Positions 14,232 through 22,566 of a stretch of DNA of 22,566 bases are shown piece by piece. A program made the translations under genes and the position numbers. The notes under the pieces are model-generated. The model was not told where the DNA came from, did not search any database, and saw only the letters and a list, made by a program, of their open reading frames with translations. The stretch is from W11650 sp963545585 (lineage in GTDB: Bacteria > Bacillota > Clostridia > Lachnospirales > Vallitaleaceae). Each line of letters begins with the position of its first letter. The stretch's first letter is position 1. Where the stretch lies: contig CAUUKX010000026.1 of NCBI GenBank assembly GCA_963545585.1, positions 1 to 22,566 of the forward strand. The letters are read 5' to 3'.

Positions 14232-16454
14232 TTATTCCTGCTTCGTCAGCCCTGCTAACTGCGCCAGCAGCTTTTTCTCGCCATGTCCCGGAAACAGCAC
14301 CTTAACCTGATAATCAGCCCCGCCGTTTTCAATGCTCAGCACCTGACCGATCCCATATTTTTTATGCTTAACCAAATCGCCGACTCCGTAATCCAAAGCT
14401 TTGCCCTGCGGCGCCGGCATTTCCGTTTTGCCGGCGGCATAAGGCTTGCGGTTCATCACCGCCTTGCTCCGGCCAAAGTCCCGGCCGGCTTTGCTCTCGA
14501 CCGCAAACAGCGATGTCTTTTCTTTCACGGGCACAATCTCCTCCACATATTCCGGCGGAATCTCTTTTAAAAAGCGGGACTTGGGATTGACCTGAGTTTT
14601 GCCGTACATCAGCCTTTCTTTGACATTCGTCAAAAACAGCTCCTCCTTGGCCCGGGTAATGCCGACATAAGCTAACCGTCTTTCTTCCTCAACATCTTTT
14701 TCCAAACCGGAATTAACGCTCATATAGCTGGGAAACAGATTTTCCTCCATGCCAATCATAAAGACAACCGGAAACTCCAAGCCTTTGGCGGAGTGAATCG
14801 TCATCAGTACCACTCTTTTGGCATCTTCTTCCAAGGTATCCACCGATGCCACCAAAGCCACATCCTCCAAAAAACCGTCCAAAGTCGGTTCTGCATTTTG
14901 CAGGGTATATTCCTTGGCCTTGGAAATCAGTTCGTTGATATTGTCAATCCGGCCAAGGCTTTCCGGTGTGCCCTCTTTAAGCAGTTCCGCCGTATATTTG
15001 GTCTTTTCCAGCACTTGCTTAATCCAGTCCTCTAAAGCTATCCCTTCTGTTAGCTTGGCTTTTAAATACTGTATGATTTCATAAAACTCCGATACCGCCG
15101 CCGCTCCCCGAAAACCAGCAGCCCGACACTGCCCGGCCGCTTCCAAAAAGGGGCAGTCCTTTTGCAGTGCAATTTTTTGCAATTCTTCCAAACTTTTATC
15201 GCCGATGCCACGTCTGGGCTCATTGATAATCCGCAGGAAAGAAACATTATCCCGGGGATTGCTAATCATTCTTAAATAGGCGATGATATCCTTAATTTCC
15301 TTGCGCTGATAAAAGGCAACTCCGCCAATCAGCGTATAGGGAATCCCGGCTTTGACAAAGCCTTCTTCCACGCTTCGGGACTGTGCGTTCGTCCGGTATA
15401 GAACAGCAAAATCATTATAATCCCGGCCATTTTGACGCTGCCGGTTAATCTCCTCCGTCAGAAAACGGGCTTCTTCCTTTTCATTTTCCGCACTTTTGTA
15501 TTTCAGCTTATAGCCGGTTGTATTTTCCGTCCATAGCGCCTTATCCTTTCGGCTGTGGTTATTGGCAATCACGGCATTGGCCGCAGCCAAAATATTTTTG
15601 GTCGAGCGGTAATTCTGCTCCAGCCGAATGACCTTGGCCTGCGGGTACACCTCTTCAAAGTTTAAAATATTGGTGATATCCGCCCCCCGAAAGGCATAAA
15701 TTGACTGGTCGTCATCGCCGACCACGCATAAGTTCTTATATTTTCCGGCCAAAAGGCTGACCAGCTCAAACTGTACGCCATTGGTGTCCTGATATTCATC
15801 GACCATAATATAATGAAACTTTTCCTGATAAATCTCCAAAATATCAGGATTTGATTCAAACAGCTGCACCGTCATCATCAATAAATCGTCAAAGTCCATG
15901 GCGTTATTTTGATGGAGCTGCTGCTGATAATTTTCATATACCCTGACTGCCATTTCCCGGCGAAAATCACCCCTGACCTCTCTTGCCAGCTCTGGCGGTG
16001 TCAGCTTACGGTTTTTGGCAGAGCTAATCAAATTGGCAACATAGGACTCCGACAGCGCCTTGGTATCAATATTCATTTCCTTTAAAACCTGCTTAATCAG
16101 CTTCTTGGAATCTTCTGCGTCATAGATGCTGAAGCTCCGGTCAAAGCCAACCGCATCGGCATACCGCCTTAAAATCCGGACACAGCTGCTGTGAAACGTG
16201 CTGACCCAAATCTCCGCCGCAGCATCGCCAATTAAGCGGTCAATTCGTTCGCGCATTTCCTTGGCCGCTTTATTGGTGAAAGTAATCGCCATAATCTGCC
16301 AAGGCTTCACACCCTTTTCTTCAATCAAATAAGCGATTCGATGGGTCAGCACCTTGGTTTTGCCGGAACCCGCTCCGGCCAGCAAAAGCAAAGGCCCTTC
16401 CGTAGACTGAACCGCTTCTCTTTGTTCCTTATTTAATTCCGCATCTCTATTCAT
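14232..16454 (-). CDS. pcrA: ATP-dependent DNA helicase PcrA (UvrD family)
   Basis: A 740-residue superfamily 1A 3'-5' DNA helicase used in excision repair, replication restart and removal of RecA. Full-length set of motifs: Q-motif region LNKEQREAV, Walker A AGAGSGKT (26-33), motif Ia ITFTNKAAKEMRER, Walker B DEYQDTN (219-225), motif III GDDDQSIYAFRGA (246-258), motif IV QNYRST, motif V VVLMTIHSAKGLEF and motif VI ERRLAYVGITRAKEEL. The C-terminal Tudor-like segment GDLVKHKKYGIGQVL is typical of PcrA in Gram-positive bacteria and binds RNA polymerase. It begins about 54 bp after degV, with GAGG before the ATG, and may be co-transcribed with it. Confidence 0.95.
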   Translation of the reverse strand: MNRDAELNKEQREAVQSTEGPLLLLAGAGSGKTKVLTHRIAYLIEEKGVKPWQIMAITFTNKAAKEMRERIDRLIGDAAAEIWVSTFHSSCVRILRRYADAVGFDRSFSIYDAEDSKKLIKQVLKEMNIDTKALSESYVANLISSAKNRKLTPPELAREVRGDFRREMAVRVYENYQQQLHQNNAMDFDDLLMMTVQLFESNPDILEIYQEKFHYIMVDEYQDTNGVQFELVSLLAGKYKNLCVVGDDDQSIYAFRGADITNILNFEEVYPQAKVIRLEQNYRSTKNILAAANAVIANNHSRKDKALWTENTTGYKLKYKSAENEKEEARFLTEEINRQRQNGRDYNDFAVLYRTNAQSRSVEEGFVKAGIPYTLIGGVAFYQRKEIKDIIAYLRMISNPRDNVSFLRIINEPRRGIGDKSLEELQKIALQKDCPFLEAAGQCRAAGFRGAAAVSEFYEIIQYLKAKLTEGIALEDWIKQVLEKTKYTAELLKEGTPESLGRIDNINELISKAKEYTLQNAEPTLDGFLEDVALVASVDTLEEDAKRVVLMTIHSAKGLEFPVVFMIGMEENLFPSYMSVNSGLEKDVEEERRLAYVGITRAKEELFLTNVKERLMYGKTQVNPKSRFLKEIPPEYVEEIVPVKEKTSLFAVESKAGRDFGRSKAVMNRKPYAAGKTEMPAPQGKALDYGVGDLVKHKKYGIGQVLSIENGGADYQVKVLFPGHGEKKLLAQLAGLTKQE

Positions 16455-16508
16455 TTCAACCTCAAACTTTTAAAATATACTTTTCGCCGACTATTCTCTA
16501 TGAAGCAC

Positions 16509-17342
16509 TCAATACGCCAAAATTAAGCCGCCGGAATTGGCATAGTTGGAACTTAATCCTCTGGTAGCCACCACAATAATATCCTTAAAATTATAGAGTT
16601 CTCTAGCTCGTTCCATTGCTAACTTAGCATATTCCGCTGCTTGACAATGAGCAATGACCAGCCGTTTTTCGGTCACATCTCCGCCCAAGTCGGCAATCAT
16701 CGCCACCATTTTTTCAATGGCTTTCTTAACGCCCCGGGCTTTTTGCAGCAGTTCAATCTCACCATCATTACTGCCCAAAATCAAATTGATATTCAGGACA
16801 CTGGCGATTTTGCTTTGCAGCAGACTGAGGCGCCCGGAGCGCTCCAAATTATCCAATTTTTGCAGGACAAACACCGTTTTTAGTTCACTGATATACTGCT
16901 CAACCTTTGCCACAATTTGCTCAAAGTCCAAACCCCTTTGAATCAATTCCTCCAGCTTGAAAGCAACCGCCACTTGAGTCGAAGAAGCGCCCTTGCTGTC
17001 AAAAACATGAATGTTTTTGGCCGGATATTCCTCCAAATACAAATCCTTAGCCAGCATCGCCGAAGCATAACTGCCGCTTAACTTAGAAGAAATCGTAATG
17101 CAAAATACTTCTTCCTCTCCCAAATAGGACTGCATATAAGCCTCCGGCGACGGACAAGCCGATTTAGAAATTGTTTTGGAAGCCGACTGCTTTTTTAAGA
17201 AAGCATCCACGTCCATCGTGTCGTCATCGACAAAAAACTCGCCGTCAAGTTCTAATGTCAGCGGAACCAAAGTAATATTCATTTCTCTTTTCATCTTATC
17301 AGTAACATCACAGCTACTATCTGCTACAATTTTATATGCCAT
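16509..17342 (-). CDS. DegV-family fatty-acid-binding protein
   Basis: A 277-residue DegV protein. Members bind a fatty acid between two domains and, as FakB, present it to the kinase FakA for phospholipid synthesis. The family hallmarks are visible: VADSSCDV at residues 6-13, the S/T-rich loop SKSACPSPEAYMQSY, CITISSKLSGSYASA, and the interface segment LDNLERSGRLS with the conserved arginine. The C-terminus keeps a GLSSNYANSGGLILAY form of the usual closing motif. GGGAG precedes the ATG. No fakA is in view. A long, promoter-bearing leader lies upstream. Confidence 0.92.
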   Translation of the reverse strand: MAYKIVADSSCDVTDKMKREMNITLVPLTLELDGEFFVDDDTMDVDAFLKKQSASKTISKSACPSPEAYMQSYLGEEEVFCITISSKLSGSYASAMLAKDLYLEEYPAKNIHVFDSKGASSTQVAVAFKLEELIQRGLDFEQIVAKVEQYISELKTVFVLQKLDNLERSGRLSLLQSKIASVLNINLILGSNDGEIELLQKARGVKKAIEKMVAMIADLGGDVTEKRLVIAHCQAAEYAKLAMERARELYNFKDIIVVATRGLSSNYANSGGLILAY

Positions 17343-17562
17343 ATCTTGCTCCCTTTTTAAAGAAGTGTTCTTTTTACCTAATTTTCCCTGTACAACAGCT
17401 AACGTCTCCAGTCGGTTCGCACCTGTCCGCTTTTAGGCAAGTCGTATGCCCCAACAGCTCTTTCCTTTGCTCAATAACATTACCGTTTTCACCCAATTAT
17501 GATATGAAAAAATTGCTCTTTTCCGCTAAGTGAAAAAGCGCCTTAATCAGCATGGAAAAACT
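17343..17562 (-). other. Long 5' leader upstream of the DegV gene, function unknown
   Basis: The only strong promoter in this 281-bp gap would give a 5' untranslated leader of about 220 nt. The segment contains local pairing options: GGGCA/TGCCT around 17434-17450, GGT-GCGA-ACC, and an AAAGAA-CAC-TTCTTT stem just before the ribosome binding site. I could not match it to any riboswitch, T-box or 6S RNA signature, and no ORF of note fits. Confidence 0.3.
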
Positions 17563-17568
17563 GAACTC

Positions 17569-17597
17569 ATTATATGTTATTTTGCTGCTGCTTTCAA
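17569..17597 (-). promoter_or_regulatory. Sigma-A-type promoter upstream of the DegV gene
   Basis: On the minus strand TTGAAA (17597-17592), exactly 17 bp, then TATAAT (17574-17569). It lies 27 bp after the aminopeptidase stop codon and is oriented toward the DegV gene. Confidence 0.65.
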
Positions 17598-17623
17598 GCC
17601 TTTTTGCAAAAAATTGCATAACG

Positions 17624-18907
17624 CTATAAACAGTAAAAAGCAGTCATTGCCCGAATCATATCTTCCATATCCTGCCAGCCAGCCAATTCTCTGGCCGAAT
17701 GCATCGCCAGCATCGCCAGACCCGTATCGACAATTGGAATTGGCAAGTACCGGCTAATTAAAGAACCGATTGTCTTTCCGCCCGGAATATCGGCATGATT
17801 GACAAACTTTTGATACGGTACCTGCGCCCGTTCGCACACCTGCTGCCAAGCTGCGGTGCTGAACGCTTCGGATGCATAAGCCTTGTTGCCGCTCTGCTTA
17901 ATCACAATCCCTCTATTTACTTTCGGCCGATTGGTCGGGTCGCATTTTTCTGGATAAGCCGGATGACAGGCATGCGCTCCGTCCGCTGAGATAAAGAAAG
18001 AACGCAGCAGCGTATCCGTCCATGCTGCTTCTTCGATGGCAAGGCTCTGACGCAGCTTTTCCAGCAGCAGGTTAAAGTTCATCGAATCCGCCCCCTGCCG
18101 GCTTAAGCTCCCGATTTCTTCATGGTCAACAAACAGTGCCGCATTGATGCCGGTTTGCGGCTTTCCGGCAATCAGCGCCTGCATGGCTGCATAGACCATA
18201 GCCGTATCGTCAATTCTGGGGCAGGAAATAAACTCTTCTTCCGCTCCCACTAAACTTCCTGTTTCGGCGCAGTAAACAAATAAATCAAAGTCCAAAATCG
18301 CCGCTGGCTCTACTTTTAGCTCCGCCGCCAAAAGACGCAGCAGATAGTTTTCCTTTTCCATTTTTTCTTTCAGGGTGGCAATCAGCGGCAGCATCTCTTT
18401 CTGTGCCTTAATTTCAACGCCTTTGTTCACTTCCCGGTTCATATGAATCGCTAATGACGGAATCGTTACCACTGGCTTTTGCAAATCCACGATTCTTAAT
18501 TCCGGAGCCAACGGCCGGTCACTGCGCAGGGCAACCGTTCCGGCAATGCTGAGCGGGCGGTCAAACCAGCTATGAAAAATCGGACCGCCGTATATCTCCA
18601 TATTTAAGCGGCGATAGCCGTCATTATCTACTTCCGGGGCGGGCTTTAGCTTTAAGGCCGGATTATCGGTATGAGCGCCGATAATCCGCAGCTCTTCATA
18701 ATTGCCATTTGCCGCCATCTGAAAAGCCAGCAGCATTGACGGCGAAGTCTGCGTATAATAGCCTTGCCCGGCCTGTAACTGCCACTTACCCGCCGGCGAT
18801 AGTTCTTCAAATCCGGCCTGCCGCAGTCGGTTTTTGGTTTCCCGAACAGTACAAACTGCCACTGTCGCCTTTTGCATATATTCAAAAAAATCTTGTCCTT
18901 TATTCAT
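17624..18907 (-). CDS. apeB: M18-family metalloaminopeptidase
   Basis: A 427-residue cytosolic, two-metal aminopeptidase of the M18 (aspartyl aminopeptidase-like) family, acting on N-terminal acidic or neutral residues. Metal and catalytic positions are visible: H79 and D81 in GAHTDNPALKLKP, D233/D234 in RIDD, E263-E264 in FVDHEEIGS, and H403 in AMHSARELAG. The length is normal for the family. The start ATG overlaps the stop of the YibE/F gene by 8 bp (ATGAATAA), indicating translational coupling. The gene symbol is by family resemblance only. Confidence 0.92.
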   Translation of the reverse strand: MNKGQDFFEYMQKATVAVCTVRETKNRLRQAGFEELSPAGKWQLQAGQGYYTQTSPSMLLAFQMAANGNYEELRIIGAHTDNPALKLKPAPEVDNDGYRRLNMEIYGGPIFHSWFDRPLSIAGTVALRSDRPLAPELRIVDLQKPVVTIPSLAIHMNREVNKGVEIKAQKEMLPLIATLKEKMEKENYLLRLLAAELKVEPAAILDFDLFVYCAETGSLVGAEEEFISCPRIDDTAMVYAAMQALIAGKPQTGINAALFVDHEEIGSLSRQGADSMNFNLLLEKLRQSLAIEEAAWTDTLLRSFFISADGAHACHPAYPEKCDPTNRPKVNRGIVIKQSGNKAYASEAFSTAAWQQVCERAQVPYQKFVNHADIPGGKTIGSLISRYLPIPIVDTGLAMLAMHSARELAGWQDMEDMIRAMTAFYCL

Positions 18908-20096
18908 GTTTCTTTTCTCCTATTTTCTTTAAGCCGGGGTAAAGCGCCGCCGCAATCCAAACTGTCGCCGGAATCGTCAGCATCAGGCCGATACTGCCCG
19001 CCATTGCCCTTAATATTTCGGAACTGACCGAATCATAATTAATAATTTCCGTAAAACTAATCTGATAAACCATAAATAAAATAATCAAATGGAGCGAAGT
19101 ACCGACATAGGCCAGTATCAGCGTGTTTGACATCGAGCCCATAATATCGCGGCCGATATTCATGCCGGAACGAATCAGCTGCCTTGCCGGAATTGCCGGA
19201 TTCAGCTCCCAAATTTCCCAAAGTGAAGAAGCAATCGACAGCGACACGTCCATAATCGCTCCGATTGAGCCGATAATAATCGTACCGAACAAAAGCCCTT
19301 TATAATCCAGCCCTCGGAAATGTGGAATATACGCCAAACTAATAGCCGTATCTGCCGATAAACCGGTCAGCCGGCCGGCCTCTCCGAAAATCACTGCCAG
19401 AAGCCCGGCAATCAGGACACCGCTGATTGTCCCCAAAATTGCCGCCGCTGTTTTTTTATGCCGTCCGCTGATAATCACCAGCGTAACCGTAATCGCCAGC
19501 GCCGATATCCCCACCGACAGGAGAATCGGCGAAAAGCCTTTCAAAATCATGGGAATGTAGGCAAAAAAAATAAGACTTACCATTATAATCAGTGACAGCA
19601 ACGCTTTCAGTCCCTGTTTTCGGCCGATTAACAGCATCATCACCGCAAATAAGGCGGTAATGACATAAATGGAAGTATCCCTGACCCTTTCTTCTATTTT
19701 GACGGTTTCTATTTCCCGCTCCGTGTTTTCCGTCAGCCGAATCAAAACCTGATCATTGACTTTAAATATATAATTTCCGGGCATAATCATTTCAATCGTG
19801 TGGCGAACCGTCAGCATCTCCGAGCGGTGCTCCCCGGTCAGAATTTCCAAAATCAAATGCTGATAGCGGATGTCCGCTTCAACTGGTATATCGCTGCGAA
19901 TCTCGGCCGTATCATCATACTCTATCCCTCGCACAATCGCCTTGGCAATCTTATAATCCTTTTCCTGCATTTCAGATTCATAAAACGCCCGCAAATCGGT
20001 ATCGTCATTTTGAGCCACCGCCGCACTGCCGCCAAATATCCCCAAAAGGAACAGCAGCAGCCACCCCCAGCCCATCCGTCGTCTGTATATTTTCAA
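18900..20096 (-). CDS. YibE/F-family multipass membrane protein
   Basis: A 398-residue protein of the poorly understood YibE/F family. A signal or anchor segment (about 8-28) is followed by an extracytoplasmic domain (about 30-140). Then come about seven hydrophobic helices: near 143-160, 165-190, 192-213, 217-240, 265-292, 322-347 and 365-390. Family segments include RKQGLKALLSLI, the G-rich FGTIIIGSIGAIMDVSLSIASSL, and GRDIMGSMSNTLILAYVG. GGAGAGG precedes the ATG. It is coupled to the M18 aminopeptidase downstream. A transport role has been suggested for the family, but the substrate is unknown. Confidence 0.88.
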   Translation of the reverse strand: MKIYRRRMGWGWLLLFLLGIFGGSAAVAQNDDTDLRAFYESEMQEKDYKIAKAIVRGIEYDDTAEIRSDIPVEADIRYQHLILEILTGEHRSEMLTVRHTIEMIMPGNYIFKVNDQVLIRLTENTEREIETVKIEERVRDTSIYVITALFAVMMLLIGRKQGLKALLSLIIMVSLIFFAYIPMILKGFSPILLSVGISALAITVTLVIISGRHKKTAAAILGTISGVLIAGLLAVIFGEAGRLTGLSADTAISLAYIPHFRGLDYKGLLFGTIIIGSIGAIMDVSLSIASSLWEIWELNPAIPARQLIRSGMNIGRDIMGSMSNTLILAYVGTSLHLIILFMVYQISFTEIINYDSVSSEILRAMAGSIGLMLTIPATVWIAAALYPGLKKIGEKKHE

Positions 20097-20113
20097 ATTC
20101 CTCTCCTTTATAA

Positions 20114-20141
20114 AGGCGAGGAAGATCTGACGATCTTCCCC
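20114..20141 (-). terminator. Stem-loop between the 5'-nucleotidase and YibE/F genes
   Basis: Minus strand GCGGGGAAGATC (20141-20130), loop GTCA, then GATCTTCCTCGC (20125-20114): a 12-bp stem with one G-T wobble. Only CTTTATAAAGG follows, so the U-tract is weak. It may partially terminate the nucleotidase transcript or protect its 3' end, while the ribosome binding site of the next gene follows directly. Confidence 0.5.
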
Positions 20142-20173
20142 GCATCTTTATTTGCCTTTTGCGTAATTCTGCG

Positions 20174-22306
20174 CTATGCTGCCGGAGCCAAAACCATAGC
20201 CGTTTTCTTTATATCTTTAAGGTAATCAGCCTTTTTCGGCGTAATTTGCTTTGCTTTTTTAATGGTTTCAACAAAAATGTCTCTGACCGGAATATAGGTT
20301 TCATCGACGTTAACCGCATTCTTAAAGTTATAGCTATCACCGCCAGTATACATAAAGTCATTTACCACTACCCGATAGGTCTTTTTCATATCTAACGGCG
20401 TACCGTCGGATAATGTAATCTTGGTAATCCGGTTTTCAAACTCTTTGGAAGAGTCATATTCAACAATCAGGCCAGTGAACGCACCGTCCGTAACACTCGG
20501 ATTCATGATACCGTGGTCAATTGCCTTCTTAATATCCTCGCCCGGTAAGTCCATTACTACCAGATAGTTATCAAACGGCATAATCTCATATAAATCACCC
20601 ATAGTAATATCACCCTTTTCCATGGTTCGGCGCAAGCTACCGCCGTTTTGAATGGCAATCTGCGCACCAGTCTTTTCCGCCATGACATCACAAGCCCATT
20701 TGCCCAGCAAAGTAATGGTGCCCTTATCCGCCCGGTTATGAGTAAAGGCTTCGGCTGCCTGACCGATTACTTCCTTGGTTATCGGCTCCAGTTCTTTTTG
20801 CAAATCAGCATAAAACTTTTCGGTAGCATTGTCTTTCAAAATAACGTCTTTCATGTCAGATCCCTGATTCAGCTTGGAACTGAGGACAAACTTGCCGTCT
20901 TTCTTCTCAACACTCATAATGCCAACCGTTCTGCCGTAGCAAAATGCCTGCATAATTTCAACGCCGTTGACCTTACCGGAAACTGGCCGGTGGCTGTGCG
21001 CCGATAAAATACCGTCCAGCCCCTTGACCTGATTTGCCAAAGTTACGGCGTTACCAGTAATTTCATTGGTCTTATTATCTTGAATCGAATCAATATGGGT
21101 TAAAGCAATGATGACATCGGGCTTGCCTTCTTTGGCTTTGCCGGCCTTTAAGTAATCAACCCACTCCTGCGCCGTTTTGACCGGATCGGCAAAAGTATAG
21201 CCATCCGTTGCACCCTTATTGACCAAAGACGGCGTATCTGGATGCGCCAGCCCAATCAGACCGATTTTAATTCCCGCTTTTTCCACAATCAGATAAGGCT
21301 CCGTCCATGCAGCCGGTTTGCCAGTCTTCTGATCAATGATATTAGCAGCCACATATTTAAAGTTGCCTTCTTCCGCCCATTTCGGGATTCGGTCCGAACC
21401 CCAGTCAAACTCATGATTGCCAACTGCCGAAGCAACAACCTGCATGCCTTTCATCATGGCACTGACTGGCTTACCGTAAGTCAGATTGGATTCTGCCGTT
21501 CCCTGGTAGTTATCGCCGCCCGAAAGCACAAAGGAATTGGGATTTTGCGCAATATATTCATTGACAAAGCCAACTAACTTACTCATGCCTATATTTCTCT
21601 TGCGGCCGGTAATTTCTTCTTTAATATTGCCGTGAAAGTCATTAAAATAAATAATGTCTACCCGGTTTTCCGGCTGGGTTAATTCTTTTAAGCCAAGTTC
21701 TTTGGCTTTTTCCTTGGAAATGCGGCCGCGGTAAACCAAAAACTGACCTAAGGTTTCATTGGCCACGCCTGCCTGCATCGGTGCATTTAAGGCGTTTAAA
21801 ACAATAGCCGCCGCTCTTTTGCTGATTGGCATTTCAATATCGGTATCTGCCGCTATTAGGGCAAACTCTTTTGCTAAACTGTCCGCCGCCGTCCAGGCTT
21901 TCTTGACATCATGCTTTAAAGCCCGTAACAAGAAGGTAATAAAATCATGATGTGTCAGCTTGGCTTGCGGGTCAAACTCTTTTTCGCTCTTACCAGTCGT
22001 GATATTCAGGGAAAGTCCCAAACCGGCATAGCCTTTAAACCATTCCGGCACATCTTCAAAAGTGTTTAATTTAACATATTCTTCTTTTTCCGCTTCAGCC
22101 TGTGAATAACCAATGGCTTTTAACACCATAGTCAAGCCTTCCGCCCGAGAAAGCTGGGCGTCTAATTTTTCCGCCGTATTTCCCTCTCTATCCAGCAAGT
22201 TTAATTCCTGCAAGCTGTTGACTGCGTCTCTTTCCGCCGCCCGCACAAATCCCGGCGCTGACAGGCACAAAACAAGCGCCATCAGTATTGCTGCATACTT
22301 CCTCAT
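20174..22306 (-). CDS. Secreted SLH-domain 5'-nucleotidase / metallophosphoesterase
   Basis: A 710-residue surface enzyme. A signal peptide (residues 1-23, cleavage after VRA-A) is followed by a region with S-layer-homology-like motifs (about 27-200; LSRAEGLTMVLKAIG and TFEDVPEWFKGYAGLGLSLN), which probably anchors it to the cell wall. The metallophosphoesterase domain (about 216-470) has NDFHGN (D223, H225), GGDNYQG (D265), GNHEFDWG (N297, H298) and AHSHRP. The 5'-nucleotidase C-terminal domain (about 510-690) has NGGSLRRTMEKGDITMGDLYEIMPFDN split by its usual loop. It likely dephosphorylates extracellular nucleotides for nucleoside or phosphate uptake. AAGGAGGTG precedes the ATG. Confidence 0.93.
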   Translation of the reverse strand: MRKYAAILMALVLCLSAPGFVRAAERDAVNSLQELNLLDREGNTAEKLDAQLSRAEGLTMVLKAIGYSQAEAEKEEYVKLNTFEDVPEWFKGYAGLGLSLNITTGKSEKEFDPQAKLTHHDFITFLLRALKHDVKKAWTAADSLAKEFALIAADTDIEMPISKRAAAIVLNALNAPMQAGVANETLGQFLVYRGRISKEKAKELGLKELTQPENRVDIIYFNDFHGNIKEEITGRKRNIGMSKLVGFVNEYIAQNPNSFVLSGGDNYQGTAESNLTYGKPVSAMMKGMQVVASAVGNHEFDWGSDRIPKWAEEGNFKYVAANIIDQKTGKPAAWTEPYLIVEKAGIKIGLIGLAHPDTPSLVNKGATDGYTFADPVKTAQEWVDYLKAGKAKEGKPDVIIALTHIDSIQDNKTNEITGNAVTLANQVKGLDGILSAHSHRPVSGKVNGVEIMQAFCYGRTVGIMSVEKKDGKFVLSSKLNQGSDMKDVILKDNATEKFYADLQKELEPITKEVIGQAAEAFTHNRADKGTITLLGKWACDVMAEKTGAQIAIQNGGSLRRTMEKGDITMGDLYEIMPFDNYLVVMDLPGEDIKKAIDHGIMNPSVTDGAFTGLIVEYDSSKEFENRITKITLSDGTPLDMKKTYRVVVNDFMYTGGDSYNFKNAVNVDETYIPVRDIFVETIKKAKQITPKKADYLKDIKKTAMVLAPAA

Positions 22307-22349
22307 AAAAGCACCTCCTTAAATAACCCCAAAAAAAATAATTTCGCCC

Positions 22350-22406
22350 TCATCCCTCTCTGAAACGACCATTTTCGTCATTTCCGCTTTCGTCCGTTTT
22401 CCTCAT
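22350..22406 (-). CDS. Possible 18-codon upstream ORF in the 5'-nucleotidase leader
   Basis: The ATG at 22406 has AGGAGG nine bases upstream, as strong as the site of the main gene. It encodes MRKTDESGNDENGRFREG and stops at 22350, 43 bases before the nucleotidase start. The peptide is polar, without hydrophobic or repeated amino-acid features of a classical attenuator. It may be a leader peptide or chance. Confidence 0.3.
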   Translation of the reverse strand: MRKTDESGNDENGRFREG

Positions 22407-22457
22407 AAAAACAAACCTCCTGCCGGGTATTCCGCGAAATTATCTGTGTCATGTTTA

Positions 22458-22486
22458 ATTATAATATAAATTTTTATTTAAGTCAA
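22458..22486 (-). promoter_or_regulatory. Canonical promoter of the SLH 5'-nucleotidase gene
   Basis: Minus strand TTGACT (22486-22481), 17 bp, TATAAT (22463-22458). Transcription should begin near 22451, leaving a leader of about 145 nt that includes the possible upstream ORF. Confidence 0.75.
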
Positions 22487-22488
22487 TT

Positions 22489-22556
22489 CCCACTTCAACT
22501 TTCCTTTTTTCTGGTAAAGTGAAAAAGTAATTTCCACATGGAAGTGGGAGAAGTGG
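22489..22556. promoter_or_regulatory. AAGTGG-box cluster at the right edge
   Basis: AAGTGG occurs at 22542-22547 and 22551-22556 (9-bp period), and GAAGTGGG (22541-22548) is mirrored as CCCACTTC at 22489-22496, beside the -35 box of the 5'-nucleotidase promoter. The pattern resembles operator repeats such as MraZ boxes. The gene it would serve on the plus strand is outside the window. Confidence 0.25.
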
Positions 22557-22566
22557 ATTTTAGTCT

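Noticed and set aside
17343..17562. Riboswitch, T-box or 6S RNA before the DegV gene
   Set aside because: No T-box AGGGUGG motif, TPP, SAM or cyclic-di-GMP core, or convincing long 6S-type closing stem could be read; left as an unknown leader.

Overview
The window looks like chromosomal DNA from a low-to-moderate-GC Firmicute, most likely a clostridial relative. The evidence is strong AGGAGG-type ribosome binding sites, sigma-A-like promoters, a PcrA-type helicase, a DegV protein and an SLH-type surface 5'-nucleotidase. No taxonomic marker is present, so the class assignment is an inference.

The centre (about 2.7-13.4 kb) is a complete type III-A (Csm) CRISPR-Cas locus, all on the minus strand. 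In transcription order it runs: CRISPR array 2 with its leader (13413-12879), an AT-rich gap with a promoter, cas6, cas10/csm1, csm2, csm3, csm4, csm5, then leader 1 and CRISPR array 1 (6058-5742), an unrecognised 66-residue ORF, cas1, cas2 and csm6. The two arrays have 36-bp repeats of nearly the same sequence (2 fixed differences), nearly ungapped homologous leaders, and degenerate repeats at the trailer ends. Cas6 should process the pre-crRNA. Cas10-Csm2-5 form the RNA-guided complex; Csm3 keeps the slicer aspartate D33. Cas10 keeps the GGDD cyclase motif but its N-terminal HD motif reads H-P, so immunity probably depends on cyclic oligoadenylate activating Csm6.

Csm6 is split between two frames. 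The break sits exactly on an in-phase G GGA AAG heptamer, and a -1 slip there joins the N-terminal CARF half to the CARF/HEPN remainder as a 492-residue protein. This is either a programmed frameshift or a lesion in the only apparent ancillary effector, and it is the most interesting point in the window. The second is the layout of array 1: only 28 bases separate it from the start codon of the small ORF, so the small ORF-cas1-cas2-csm6 message must start in, or read through, the array.

The left flank (1-2.5 kb, plus strand) holds two overlapping WYL-domain regulator genes under one promoter, convergent with csm6 and separated from it by a bidirectional terminator-like hairpin. The right flank (13.4-22.5 kb, minus strand) looks like ordinary chromosome: an HD-domain phosphohydrolase, pcrA, a DegV fatty-acid-binding protein with a long 5' leader, an M18 aminopeptidase overlapping a YibE/F membrane protein gene, and a secreted SLH/5'-nucleotidase with a canonical promoter and a possible 18-codon upstream ORF.
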